From positions 117,268 to 181,267 of the forward strand of contig NZ_FZOF01000018.1 of assembly GCF_900188405.1 (NCBI RefSeq): a DNA stretch of 64,000 bases, given 5' to 3'. This stretch comes from Actinacidiphila glaucinigra. GTDB lineage: Bacteria > Actinomycetota > Actinomycetes > Streptomycetales > Streptomycetaceae. The notes below the pieces were generated by a model. The model was not told where the DNA came from. It worked only from the letters and a program-made list of their open reading frames with translations, and made no database searches. Position numbers and translations under genes: made by a program. Shown here piece by piece: positions 46,347 to 55,052 of the stretch. Every line of letters starts with the position of its first letter. Position 1 is the stretch's first letter.

Positions 46347-47273
46347 ATGACTGACCGGCAGGGTGAGGACGCGTTCCTGGCCGCCTACGACCCGCGCGCC
46401 TTCGAGCCGATCGCCGTGACCGTCGACGTCGTCGCCCTGACCCTTCGTCAAGGCGCCCTGCACGTGCTGCTGGTGCGCCGCGGCGGCCGGCCGTACGAGG
46501 GCGCCTGGGCGCTGCCCGGCGGATTCGTCCAGGCCGGCCGCGAGTCCCTGGACGAGGCGGCGGCCCGCGAACTGGCCGAGGAGACCGGGCTCGACGCGGC
46601 CCGCGGCCTCGGCCGCGTCCACCTCGAACAGCTCGGCTCCTACGGCCGCCCCGACCGCGACCCGCGCATGCACGTCGTCTCCGTCGCCTACCTCGCCTTC
46701 GCCCCGGACCTCCCCGAGGCGCGGGCCGGCAGCGACGCCGCGGCGGCCGAATGGGTGCCCGTCGAGGCGGTCGCGCCGCAGGGGAACCCGGACGCCGCCA
46801 CCGCGCGTCCCATGGAGCAGGACCGGCCGGCCGGGATCCACGGGGGTGGTTCCGGCCGCCGGTCCGGCGAGGCACCCGGCGACGGCGCCGGCCAGGGTGC
46901 CGGTCCCGACGCAGGCTTCGACGCCGGCCGCGGTGCCGGCCTCGCCTTCGACCACGGCACGATCCTCGCCGAAGGCCTCGACCGGGCCCGCGCCAAGATC
47001 GAGTACACCCCGCTGGCCGCCGCCTTCCTCGGCGAGGAGTTCACCATCACCGAGCTCCGCTCGGTCTACGAGGCGGTCTGGGGCCGCACCCTGCACGCCG
47101 GGAACTTCCACCGCAAGGTCCTGTCGGTGCCCGGCTTCGTCGAGTCCACCGGCACCACCGCGGGCCGCGGCGGCTCCAAGGGCGGACCCCGCGCCCGCCT
47201 CTACCGCGCCGGCGACGCCCGCCTCCTCCACCCCGCACTGCTCCGCCCCGACCGTGAGGACAGTGTCCGATGA
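46347..47273 (+). CDS. NrtR-type regulator (NUDIX domain plus winged helix)
   Basis: A 308-residue protein with an N-terminal NUDIX domain (residues 20-150) and a C-terminal NrtR-type winged helix (about 220-300: LGEEFTITELRSVYEAVWG, GNFHRKVLSVPGFVE). The NUDIX box (59-82) has one extra residue between the first Gly and Glu (GGFVQAGRES), so hydrolysis may be lost and the domain may only sense a nucleotide such as ADP-ribose, as known for NrtR. A Gly/Ala/Asp-rich low-complexity linker of about 45 residues separates the domains. It heads a rightward run of four genes and overlaps the next start by 4 bp. It is likely the autoregulator of this cluster. Confidence 0.85.
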   Translation: MTDRQGEDAFLAAYDPRAFEPIAVTVDVVALTLRQGALHVLLVRRGGRPYEGAWALPGGFVQAGRESLDEAAARELAEETGLDAARGLGRVHLEQLGSYGRPDRDPRMHVVSVAYLAFAPDLPEARAGSDAAAAEWVPVEAVAPQGNPDAATARPMEQDRPAGIHGGGSGRRSGEAPGDGAGQGAGPDAGFDAGRGAGLAFDHGTILAEGLDRARAKIEYTPLAAAFLGEEFTITELRSVYEAVWGRTLHAGNFHRKVLSVPGFVESTGTTAGRGGSKGGPRARLYRAGDARLLHPALLRPDREDSVR

Positions 47274-48289
47274 CCGCCACGACCCGTCCCGCGACCGCGC
47301 CGTACCGCGTCCGTACCTTCGACGAGGCCCTGGCCGCCCTCGGCCGGCCCTTCCCGGCCGGCGCCGGCGAGGCCGCCCGCCACTACCGCCGGCTCGCCCG
47401 TCTCCTCCACCCCGACACCGCCCCGCCCGGCCGCGCGGACGAGGCCGAGGCGGCCTTCGTCCGGCTCACCGCCCTCTGGCGGCGGCACACGGGCGACGGC
47501 CCGTCCCTCACCACCACCCGCGGCGTGTACCCGCTGGGGCCCGTCCTCGCCGAGGGCGACCTCGCCGTGCTGCGCGCCGCCGGGCCCGGCACCGTACTGA
47601 AGATCCCGCGGCGGCCCGCCGACAACGACCTGATGGAGCGTGAGGCCGAAATCCTCACCCGGCTGCACACCGTCGCCGACGCCCGGCACCGCGCCTACGC
47701 ACCCCGCCTCGCCGAGTCCTTCCGCCACCGCGGCCCCGACGGCGCCGAACGCCGTGTCAACGCGTTGCAGCGGCTGCGCGGGTTCCACACCCTCGCCGAG
47801 GTCCGCGCGCTGCACCCCGGCGGCCTCGACCCGCGCGACGCCGCGTGGATGTGGCGCCGCCTGCTGGTCGCCCTCGGCTGGGCGCACCGCGCCGGCGTCG
47901 TCCACGGCGCCGTGCTGCCCGAGCACGTCCTCATCCTCCCCGCACAGCACGGCCTCGTGCTGGTCGACTGGTGCTACGCCACCGCCCGCGGCGCGAAGGT
48001 CCCCGCCCTCGTGGAGCGGCACCGCGCCCTCTACCCGCCCGAGGTCACCGGCCGCCGTCCCGCCACCGAGGCCACCGACATCCACCTCGCCTCGCGCTGC
48101 GTCGAGCAACTGATGGGGGACCGCGCGCCGCGTCCGCTGAGCGCCTTCCTCCGCGGCTGCACCCTGCCGGCCGAAGCCCGCCGCCCGCACGACGCCTGGC
48201 GGCTGCTCGCGGAGCTCGACGACGTCCTGGAACGCCTCTACGGCCCGCGCACCTTCCGCCCGTTCACCATGCCGGGCACCGACGCCTGA
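47270..48289 (+). CDS. J-domain fused to a kinase-like (pseudokinase) domain
   Basis: A 339-residue protein. Residues 35-75 form a J-like helical hairpin with an intact HPD (47-49) in HYRRLARLLHPDTAPP. Residues 90-335 follow a protein-kinase layout: Lys111 (TVLKIPRR) as the ATP-binding Lys, Glu in REAEILTRL, and the catalytic-loop position VVHGAVLPEHVLI. There the HRD Asp is Ala and the metal-binding Asn is His; the DFG position reads VDWCYA. It is therefore probably a pseudokinase. HPD motifs stimulate Hsp70 ATPase, so it may bring a substrate to DnaK. ATGA overlap with the regulator gene; a 21-bp tandem repeat starts at its stop codon. Confidence 0.78.
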   Translation: MTATTRPATAPYRVRTFDEALAALGRPFPAGAGEAARHYRRLARLLHPDTAPPGRADEAEAAFVRLTALWRRHTGDGPSLTTTRGVYPLGPVLAEGDLAVLRAAGPGTVLKIPRRPADNDLMEREAEILTRLHTVADARHRAYAPRLAESFRHRGPDGAERRVNALQRLRGFHTLAEVRALHPGGLDPRDAAWMWRRLLVALGWAHRAGVVHGAVLPEHVLILPAQHGLVLVDWCYATARGAKVPALVERHRALYPPEVTGRRPATEATDIHLASRCVEQLMGDRAPRPLSAFLRGCTLPAEARRPHDAWRLLAELDDVLERLYGPRTFRPFTMPGTDA

Positions 48290-48335
48290 CGCCTGACATC
48301 CGACACCTGACGCCTGACATCCGACACCTGACGCC
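48286..48335. repeat. 21-bp tandem repeat, 2.4 copies
   Basis: The unit CTGACGCCTGACATCCGACA plus one C occurs at 48286-48306 and 48307-48327, followed by the first 8 bases again. It overlaps the stop codon of the J-domain gene and fills most of the 60-bp spacer before the VWA gene. Confidence 0.85.
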
Positions 48336-48349
48336 AAGGGGGAACCACC

Positions 48350-49342
48350 ATGGGCAGCGGAAGCTGGTCCACCAACGTCTACGACGCCGCCGCGCGCTAC
48401 CGCGCCGCCAGCGGCGCCGGCGCCTTCGCCTACAGCGACCACGTCACCTCGTCCGCACCGCGCGGCTCCTGGACCGCGCACCCCTCGCTAGACCCCAAGG
48501 ACGTCGGCGTCCGCGAGAGCCGCGACTCCGACGAGCACCCCACCTCGCTCGCCATCGCCGTCCTGTTCGACGTCACCGGCTCCATGCGCACCGTCCCCCA
48601 GGTCCTGCAGACCAAGCTCCCCGAGCTCTTCGGCCTGCTCCTGCGCAAGGGCTACACCGAGCACCCGCAGATCCTCTTCGGCGCCGTCGGCGACGCGACC
48701 TGCGACCGGGTCCCGCTCCAGCTCGGGCAGTTCGAGTCCGACAACCGCATGGACGACGACCTCGGCAACATCCTGCTCGAGGGCGGGGGCGGCGGCCAGA
48801 TGACCGAGTCCTACGAGCTCGCCATGTACGCGATGGCCCGGCACACCTCGCTCGACTGCCACGACAAGCGCGGCCGCCGCGGCTACCTCTTCCTGATCGG
48901 CGACGAACTGCCCTACGGCAAGGTCAAGGCCCGCGAGGTGCGCGAGGTCCTCGGCGACGACCTCGCCGAGGACATCCCCGTCACGCGGATCGTCGCCGAG
49001 CTCAAGCAGAAGTTCGACGTCTACTACATCCTCCCGGCGGGCTCCTCCTACGTCGGCAACACCGAGGTCCTCGGGACCTGGCGCAAGCTGCTCGGGCAGA
49101 ACGTCATCGAGCTCGACGACCTCGACGCCGTCTGCGAGACCATCGCCCTCACCATCGGGCTCGGCGAGGAGGCCATCGACCTCGCCGAGGGCCTCGACGA
49201 CCTCGCCGACCTCGGTTCCACCGCCACCGGCACCGTCGGCAAGGCCCTCGCGGCCCTCGACCGCGAGCGCGCGGCCGTCGCGGTGACGGACACGCCCCTG
49301 ATCGACGCGGACGACACCGCGACCGGCACCACCCGCCTGTAG
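48350..49342 (+). CDS. VWA domain protein
   Basis: A 330-residue soluble protein with a von Willebrand factor A domain. The MIDAS motif is DVTGSM (Asp74, DxTxS in place of DxSxS) and is followed by typical alternating strands and helices (HPQILFGAVGDATCD, RGYLFLIGDELPYG, DVYYILPAGSSYVG). The C terminus is acidic and helical (EEAIDLAEGLDDLADL). It has no signal peptide or membrane segment, so it acts in the cytoplasm, probably as a metal-dependent protein-interaction module. AAGGGGGAA precedes the ATG. It lies between the J-pseudokinase and the PurA-like genes; the four genes appear to form one transcript. Confidence 0.82.
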   Translation: MGSGSWSTNVYDAAARYRAASGAGAFAYSDHVTSSAPRGSWTAHPSLDPKDVGVRESRDSDEHPTSLAIAVLFDVTGSMRTVPQVLQTKLPELFGLLLRKGYTEHPQILFGAVGDATCDRVPLQLGQFESDNRMDDDLGNILLEGGGGGQMTESYELAMYAMARHTSLDCHDKRGRRGYLFLIGDELPYGKVKAREVREVLGDDLAEDIPVTRIVAELKQKFDVYYILPAGSSYVGNTEVLGTWRKLLGQNVIELDDLDAVCETIALTIGLGEEAIDLAEGLDDLADLGSTATGTVGKALAALDRERAAVAVTDTPLIDADDTATGTTRL

Positions 49343-49367
49343 GCCCGCCCCCGACCCGGAGGACCCC

Positions 49368-50675
49368 GTGCACACCATCGTCGTCGACCTCGGCTACGGC
49401 GACGCCGGCAAGGGCACCGTCGTGGACCGGCTCTGCGCGAGCGGACCGGTCCGCGCGGTGGTCCGCTTCAACGGCGGAGCCCAGGCGGCGCACAACGTCG
49501 TCACCACCGACGGACGCCACCACACCTTCGCCCAGTTCGGCTCCGGCACCCTCCAGGGCGTCCCCACCATCCTGTCCCGCCTCATGCTGGTGGACCCCCT
49601 CGCGCTGGCCGCCGAGGCCGACCACCTCGCCGCCCTCGGCGTCCCCGCGCCGTACGCCCTGCTCAGCGTCGACCGGGCGGCGCGCCTGACCACCCCGTAC
49701 CACGCCGCCGCCAACCGGCTGCGGGAGCAGGCACGGGGCGCGGCCCGCCACGGCTCCTGCGGCATGGGCATCGGGGAGACCGCCGCCTACGCCCTCGCCC
49801 ACCCCGAGGACGCCCCCACCGCCGGTGACTGCACCTCACGCCCCCGGCTGCTGCGCAAGCTCCGCCTGCTGCGCGACCGCCTGGCCGACGAGTTCGGCCG
49901 GCGGCTGCCCGCACCACCGCCCGAGGACTGCGCCGACGCCTTCACGGCCTTCGCCCGTGCCGTCACCCTCACCGGCGACGGCCACCTCGCCCGCGTCCTT
50001 CACGAGGGCCCGGTCGTCCTCGAGGGCGCCCAGGGCGTGCTCCTGGACGAGTGGCACGGCTTCCACCCCTACACCACGTGGTCCACGACCACGTTCGCGG
50101 GCGCCGAGACCCTGCTCGCCGAAGCCGGCAGTGAGGCCCGCCGGCTCGGCGTCGTACGGACGTACACCACCCGGCACGGACCCGGTCCGCACGTCACGGA
50201 GGACCCCGAACTCGCCCCGCTGCTGCCCGAACCGCACAACGGCCACGGCCCCTGGCAGGGCGCCTTCCGCACCGGCCACTTCGACGGCGTCGCCCACCGC
50301 TACGCCGTCGATGCCTGCGGCGGTGTGGACGCGCTCGCCCTCACCCACCTCGACGCGCCCCGCCGCTGCCCGCAGCTGCGGCTGGTCCGCGCGTACGACA
50401 CCGTGGGGACGCAGCTGCCCACCGCCCCGCCCGGGGACCTCGGCCGCCGGGCCGCCCTCACCGAGCGGCTGCTGAAGGCCCGGCCGGCCCGCTGGGACGT
50501 GCCCGGCCCCGATCCGGCCGTGTGGTCGGAGGCGGTCGGCGAGGTGCTCGGCGCGCCGGTGGTCCTGGAGTCCCACGGCCCGACGGCCGCCGACAAGCGG
50601 GAGGTTCAGCGCAGGATCCCGGCCTGCCGCGCGGCCGTGATCCAGGAGGGGAACTCCGAGAGGATCCGGTCGTAG
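49368..50675 (+). CDS. Divergent adenylosuccinate synthetase-like protein (PurA paralogue)
   Basis: A 435-residue protein of the adenylosuccinate synthetase family, which joins IMP and aspartate using GTP. The N-terminal phosphate loop GYGDAGKGT keeps the catalytic Asp (Asp12), but the following Glu of the usual GDEGKGK is Ala. RFNGGAQAAHNVV keeps the catalytic His (His42). LEGAQGVLLDEWHGFHPYTTWSTTT matches the IMP-binding loop. Many positions, including the C-terminal Arg-rich GTP/aspartate loops, are altered, so the substrate may differ. GGAGG precedes the GTG start. The last 70 bp overlap the convergent TerD-VWA gene. It is unlikely to be the housekeeping PurA. Confidence 0.83.
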   Translation: MHTIVVDLGYGDAGKGTVVDRLCASGPVRAVVRFNGGAQAAHNVVTTDGRHHTFAQFGSGTLQGVPTILSRLMLVDPLALAAEADHLAALGVPAPYALLSVDRAARLTTPYHAAANRLREQARGAARHGSCGMGIGETAAYALAHPEDAPTAGDCTSRPRLLRKLRLLRDRLADEFGRRLPAPPPEDCADAFTAFARAVTLTGDGHLARVLHEGPVVLEGAQGVLLDEWHGFHPYTTWSTTTFAGAETLLAEAGSEARRLGVVRTYTTRHGPGPHVTEDPELAPLLPEPHNGHGPWQGAFRTGHFDGVAHRYAVDACGGVDALALTHLDAPRRCPQLRLVRAYDTVGTQLPTAPPGDLGRRAALTERLLKARPARWDVPGPDPAVWSEAVGEVLGAPVVLESHGPTAADKREVQRRIPACRAAVIQEGNSERIRS

Positions 50676-52054
50676 AGCTCCGCGTCCGGCACGGTGGCGA
50701 TGTCGTCCACGGCGAAGAACCCGACGTTGTCGACCCGCCGGCCGGGCAGGGTGTCGAAGCGCTCCAGCACCCCGTAGTTGGCCCGGCCCAGACCGACGAA
50801 CTGCCAGAACACCGGCTCCTCCACCGCCTCCCGCAGCTGCTGCTCGATCTGGGCGTTGCGGTAGACGCCGCCGTCGGAGAAGAACAGCACGAGCGTCGGC
50901 ACCGCCGTCGGGTACGCCCGCACGAAGCCCCGCACCTCGGCGATGACCTTCTGCTCCTCGTTCTGGATGCCGACGAACCGCATGTCGACCTGTCCCGGCT
51001 GCAGCCCGTGCCGGGGCTTCTTGGGACGGCCGAACAGGCTCAGCTCGCCCACCCGCACGTGCAGCCGCAGCCACAGCGGCAGTTCGGCGATCCGCAGGTC
51101 CGGCAGCCGCGCGGGATGCGAGGCGAAGGTCCACGCCTGCATGTCGCCGTCGTCGTCGAGCTGCGCCGCGACCGCCGCCATGCGCTCGACCACGTCGGCG
51201 ACCACCCCGCGCGCGTACAGGCCGCTCATCGAACCCGAGGCGTCCAGCACGAGGATCACGCGCGCCACCACACCCGCCGCGCCGTGCTTGCGCAGGCTGA
51301 CGGCGACCTGTTCCTTGCGCAGGCTCAGCCGCTCGCGCATGTCGGGAGGCAGATGTTCCTCGCCCTTGGTGAGCCGGGTGGCCGACGGCGCGGCAGGGGT
51401 CGCGTGGAAGACCGGTGGCGGCGGAGGAGGGGGCACCGTCACGGGCAGCGCGGGCCGTGGGTACGGCGCAGGGGGAGGCGGCGGTGGCGCGGCCGGGGCG
51501 GACGGCGCCGCGGGCGGCTGCGGCGCGTCGACGGCGATCCCGAAGTCCGTGGCCAGCCCGGCCAGTCCGGAGTTCCAGCCCTGCCCGACGGCACGGAACT
51601 TCCAGACCCCGTTGCGCCGGTACAGCTCACCGCCGAGGAACGCGGTCTCCGTCGTCGCGCCCATGTCGAACCGCGCGATCTCGGCCCCGTTGCGCGCGTC
51701 CAGCAGCCGCAGCCGCAACCCCGGGACCTGGCCGAAGGTGCCGCCGTCCGCGGAGGCGCAGAGCACGATCCGCTCGACCGCCGGCTCCACGCGGGCCAGG
51801 TCGACGTCGAGCGTGTCCGAGGCCTGCCCGGGCCCGGCCTGCTTGCCCGCGTGCCGCACGGCGCCGGAGGCGTGCGCGGGCTGGTTGTAGAAGACGAAGT
51901 CGGCGTCCGAACGCACCCGCCCGTCGCCGGTCAGCAGCAGTGCCGAGGCGTCGACATCGGGCACGCCGGGGCCCGCGCTCCAGTCGAGCACGGCCCGCAC
52001 GGCGGGCACGGGCACGGGCAGATTGGCGCCTTTTCCGAGGGATTCGGGTGTCAC
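50606..52054 (-). CDS. TerD domain protein fused to a VWA domain (TerF-like)
   Basis: A 482-residue tellurite-resistance-type protein. A TerD domain (residues 1-177) has the family core IVLCASADGGTFGQVPGLRLRL and FDMGATTETAFLGGELYRR, a calcium-binding stress module. A Pro-rich linker (178-225) leads to a VWA domain with MIDAS DASGSM (Asp271) and LFFSDGGVYRN. This TerD-VWA layout is that of TerF-like proteins in ter stress systems. It converges on the PurA-like gene and overlaps it by 70 bp, and both this gene and its opposite neighbours carry VWA modules, suggesting a shared complex. Other ter genes (terB, terC) are not in the window. Confidence 0.87.
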   Translation of the reverse strand: MTPESLGKGANLPVPVPAVRAVLDWSAGPGVPDVDASALLLTGDGRVRSDADFVFYNQPAHASGAVRHAGKQAGPGQASDTLDVDLARVEPAVERIVLCASADGGTFGQVPGLRLRLLDARNGAEIARFDMGATTETAFLGGELYRRNGVWKFRAVGQGWNSGLAGLATDFGIAVDAPQPPAAPSAPAAPPPPPPAPYPRPALPVTVPPPPPPPVFHATPAAPSATRLTKGEEHLPPDMRERLSLRKEQVAVSLRKHGAAGVVARVILVLDASGSMSGLYARGVVADVVERMAAVAAQLDDDGDMQAWTFASHPARLPDLRIAELPLWLRLHVRVGELSLFGRPKKPRHGLQPGQVDMRFVGIQNEEQKVIAEVRGFVRAYPTAVPTLVLFFSDGGVYRNAQIEQQLREAVEEPVFWQFVGLGRANYGVLERFDTLPGRRVDNVGFFAVDDIATVPDAELYDRILSEFPSWITAARQAGILR

Positions 52055-52159
52055 GGACGCCAGTGTGCCCTCTCACCCACCACGACGGACAGGGCTCCGC
52101 ACGACCTCCGTGCCCCGGCGGGCCGTACGGATCCGGCCGGTTCCCCAGGCGCGGTCCGC

Positions 52160-52174
52160 TACAGTCCGCGCGTG
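52160..52174 (+). promoter_or_regulatory. -10 element for a leaderless GTG start
   Basis: TACAGT (52160-52165) lies six bases before the GTG start of the NUDIX gene, with no Shine-Dalgarno sequence between. This suggests a leaderless transcript, initiating in the divergent gap next to the TerD-VWA gene. Confidence 0.45.
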
Positions 52175-52681
52175 ACCACTCGTCAGAAGGACAGCCACTG
52201 CACCTACTGCGGTGCGGAGTTCGCCCCCGACGCGGGTTGGCCGCGCACCTGTGCGGCCTGCGGTGGCGTCACGTACCGCAATCCGCTTCCCGTCGCCATC
52301 GCCCTGCTGCCCGTGCGCACCCCCGGGGGCACCGGTCTGCTCCTCGTGCGCCGGTCCATCGAGCCGCGGCGCGGACTGCTCGCCCTGCCCGGCGGCTTCG
52401 TGGACCTCGGCGAGACGTGGCAGGAGGCCGTCGTCCGCGAACTCGAGGAGGAGACCGGCATCAAGGCCGCCGCCGGCGACGTACGGCTGGCGGACGCCCT
52501 CAGCGGCGACACCGGGCACCTGCTGGTCTTCGGCCTCCTGCCGGAGCGCACCGCCGAGGACCTCCCGCCCGCCGTCGCCACCGACGAGACCGACGGCCGG
52601 GAGATCCTCCTCGCCCCGGCGGAGCTGGCGTTCCCGCTGCACACCGAGGCGGCGCGCAACTGGTTCGGCGGCCGCTACTGA
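52172..52681 (+). CDS. NUDIX hydrolase with N-terminal zinc ribbon
   Basis: A 169-residue NUDIX enzyme. A short zinc ribbon (CTYCG, then CAACG) precedes the catalytic domain. The NUDIX box is canonical: GGFVDLGETWQEAVVRELEE followed by ETGI, fitting Gx5Ex7REUxEExGU, so it should hydrolyse a nucleoside diphosphate linked to another group. The zinc ribbon recalls NAD-pyrophosphatase-type NUDIX proteins, but the protein is too short for NudC. GTG at 52172 is used because of the -10 element just upstream. It is convergent with the GH31 gene, with only 19 bp between. Confidence 0.85.
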   Translation: MTTRQKDSHCTYCGAEFAPDAGWPRTCAACGGVTYRNPLPVAIALLPVRTPGGTGLLLVRRSIEPRRGLLALPGGFVDLGETWQEAVVRELEEETGIKAAAGDVRLADALSGDTGHLLVFGLLPERTAEDLPPAVATDETDGREILLAPAELAFPLHTEAARNWFGGRY

Positions 52682-52700
52682 CGCGCCGGCCGAACGGCCG

Positions 52701-55052
52701 CTAAAAGGCGGCGCCGCGCACCCGCACCCGGTACCCCACCTCGTCGTGCTCCTCGCGCACCACGACGACCTCGCCGTCCGATACCCGTGACGTGAAGCGC
52801 TCCACCCGCGGTTCGGCCCAGCCGTCCCCGGCGTCGGTGACCAGCGTGCCGCCCCCGTCGCGCCCGGGCGCCGGCGCCCACACCTCCAGGGTCACCGTGC
52901 CGTCCTCCTCCGCCACCGGCACCACGGCACCGGCCCTGGCCAGCACCGGGACGCGCTCCTGCGGCGCGGGCAACAGCACCTGCCCGGGCCCCTGGTACGC
53001 CTCCCCGGTCACGGTGTCATACCACAGGCCCCGCGGCAGCCGTACCGCCCGTTCCGTCGCCCCCTGCTCCAGCACCGGAGCCACCAGCAGCGCGTCCCCC
53101 AGCAGGAAGGCGTCGCCGCAGGCACGCAGCTTGCGGTCCTCCGGGTCGCCCCACCACACCGGCCGCACATAGGGCGCGCCCGAACGCCGCGCGGTGTGCG
53201 CCAGCGTGTACAGGTACGGCATCAGCCGCTCCCGCTCGCGCATCGCCGCCCCGGCCGCCTCCAGCACCTTCGGCCCGAACCGCCACGGCTCGCGGTGCCC
53301 GGCGTCGATCGCCGAGTGCGTACGGAAGAACGGGAAGTACGCGGCCATCTGGAACCAGCGCAGATACAGCTCCGGAGACGGGCTCCCGGTGAACCCGCCC
53401 ACGTCCGGCCCCGAGTACGGCACCCCGCACAGGCCCAGCCCCAGCACCAGCGACAACGAGGAGCGCAGCCCGGGCCAGCCCGTCGACACGTCGCCCGACC
53501 AGGTGCCGCCGTACCGCTGCATGCCCGCCCAGCCGGAGCGGGAGAACAGGAACGGCCGGGAGTCGGGGCGCAGTTCGCGCAGCCCCTCGTGCCCGGCCCG
53601 GGCCATGGTCAGCCCGTACACGTTGTGGGCCTCGCGGTGGTCGCCGCCGCGGCCCTCCAGGGCGTGCCGGGCGGAGCGGGGCAGAGTGGTGTCGCCGAAC
53701 GCGGCGAAGGACACCGGCTCGTTCATGTCGTGCCACACCCCGGCGAAGCCCTGGGTGAGCCGTTCCGCGTAGAGCCCGCCCCACCATGTGCGCACCCGCG
53801 GGTCGGTGAAGTCGGGGAAGAGCGCGTCGCCCGGCCACACCACGCCGCGTACCGGGTCTCCCTGCGCGTCCCGTACGAAGGCCTCGGCCGCGACCCCGCT
53901 GTCGTGCACCGCGTTGCCCGGCTCCAGCTTGACCGCTGGGTCGACGATCGACACCAGGCGCACCCCGTGCCCACGCAACTCCTCGGCGAGCGCGGGCAGG
54001 TCGGGGAAGCGCTCGCGGTCGACGGTGAAGACCCGGTGGCCGTCGTAGTGGTCGATGTCCAGGTGCAGCGCGGAGAGCGGCAGCTCCCGTTCGCGGTAAC
54101 CCGCCGCGACCCGCCGCACCTCCGCCGCCGTGCCGAAGCCCCAGCGCGAGTGCTGGTACCCCAGCGCCCAGCGCGGCGGCAGCGCCGGCCGGCCGGTCAG
54201 CGCGGTCCAGGAGGCGAGGATCCGCGCGGGCGTGCCGGGGATCACCCAGTAGCGCAGCGGGCCGCCGTCCATGCGCGTCTCGCAGCCGCCGGGGCGGTCG
54301 TGGCCGGAACCCGCGCCCTCCTCGCCGTCGCGCAGGGTCACCCGGCCGTCCCAGGTGTTGTCGTGGAAGACCAGATGGCTGCCCGCGTCGGCGACGACGA
54401 GTTGCAGCGGCATGGTGATGTACAGCGGATCGGTCTGCGGCTCGAAGGCGCCGCCGGGGTCGGTGTTCCACAGCCGGTACGTGCCCTCGCCCAGCCGCGG
54501 CCCCGAGGCCCGCCCGCCGAGCCCGAACACGGCCGCGTCCGCCGCCGTCTCCGAGCGCTGCACCCAGCGGGGCTGCGCGCCCTCCGCCGTGTTCACCGGG
54601 TCCCACCAGCGCGGTGGCAGGTCACGCCGCAGCAGCAGGCCGCCGGGTGTGCGGAACTCCACCGCCCCGTGCCGGGAGACCAGGACCGTGATCCGCTCCG
54701 ACACCACCCGCCAGCCGTCCTTGTCGGGCTCGATGACGGCCCGTGTGTCGGCGTCGGGGCAGCCGCCGTCCAGCGCGTACGAGGGCTCCGGCTCGGCACC
54801 GTCCCAGCCGCAGAACACCGCGCCGCCGGCCGCGACCCGCACCCGCAGGGTCGAGCGGGCGAAGCGGACCAGTCCACCGCCCGGCAGCGGGTCCGCGCCC
54901 TCGGCGGGTCCCGGCACCCGCGCCCGCTCCGGTCCCCGCCGCGGGAGGTCCCGCGCGTCCGTACGTTGCCGGCGCCATGCCGCGCGCACCGCCCTCAGCC
55001 CGTTCGCCGATCCGACCTGCCGTACCTGTCGCACCAGGTCCCGAGCATCCAT
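52701..55052 (-). CDS. Glycoside hydrolase family 31 enzyme
   Basis: A 783-residue GH31 enzyme (alpha-glucosidase/alpha-xylosidase family). An N-terminal beta-sandwich (to about 260) precedes the TIM barrel. The nucleophile is Asp442 in GVWHDMNEP and the acid/base is probably Asp521 in TWSGDVST. LGYQHSRWGFGT and LHLDIDHYDG are family-typical substrate-binding segments. A C-terminal beta domain follows. There is no signal peptide, so it acts inside the cell on imported oligosaccharides or glycogen-like material. The ATG at 55050-55052 (MDARDLVRQV) is chosen over a long Arg/Pro-rich upstream frame. It is divergent from the acetoacetyl-CoA synthetase gene. Confidence 0.9.
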   Translation of the reverse strand: MDARDLVRQVRQVGSANGLRAVRAAWRRQRTDARDLPRRGPERARVPGPAEGADPLPGGGLVRFARSTLRVRVAAGGAVFCGWDGAEPEPSYALDGGCPDADTRAVIEPDKDGWRVVSERITVLVSRHGAVEFRTPGGLLLRRDLPPRWWDPVNTAEGAQPRWVQRSETAADAAVFGLGGRASGPRLGEGTYRLWNTDPGGAFEPQTDPLYITMPLQLVVADAGSHLVFHDNTWDGRVTLRDGEEGAGSGHDRPGGCETRMDGGPLRYWVIPGTPARILASWTALTGRPALPPRWALGYQHSRWGFGTAAEVRRVAAGYRERELPLSALHLDIDHYDGHRVFTVDRERFPDLPALAEELRGHGVRLVSIVDPAVKLEPGNAVHDSGVAAEAFVRDAQGDPVRGVVWPGDALFPDFTDPRVRTWWGGLYAERLTQGFAGVWHDMNEPVSFAAFGDTTLPRSARHALEGRGGDHREAHNVYGLTMARAGHEGLRELRPDSRPFLFSRSGWAGMQRYGGTWSGDVSTGWPGLRSSLSLVLGLGLCGVPYSGPDVGGFTGSPSPELYLRWFQMAAYFPFFRTHSAIDAGHREPWRFGPKVLEAAGAAMRERERLMPYLYTLAHTARRSGAPYVRPVWWGDPEDRKLRACGDAFLLGDALLVAPVLEQGATERAVRLPRGLWYDTVTGEAYQGPGQVLLPAPQERVPVLARAGAVVPVAEEDGTVTLEVWAPAPGRDGGGTLVTDAGDGWAEPRVERFTSRVSDGEVVVVREEHDEVGYRVRVRGAAF

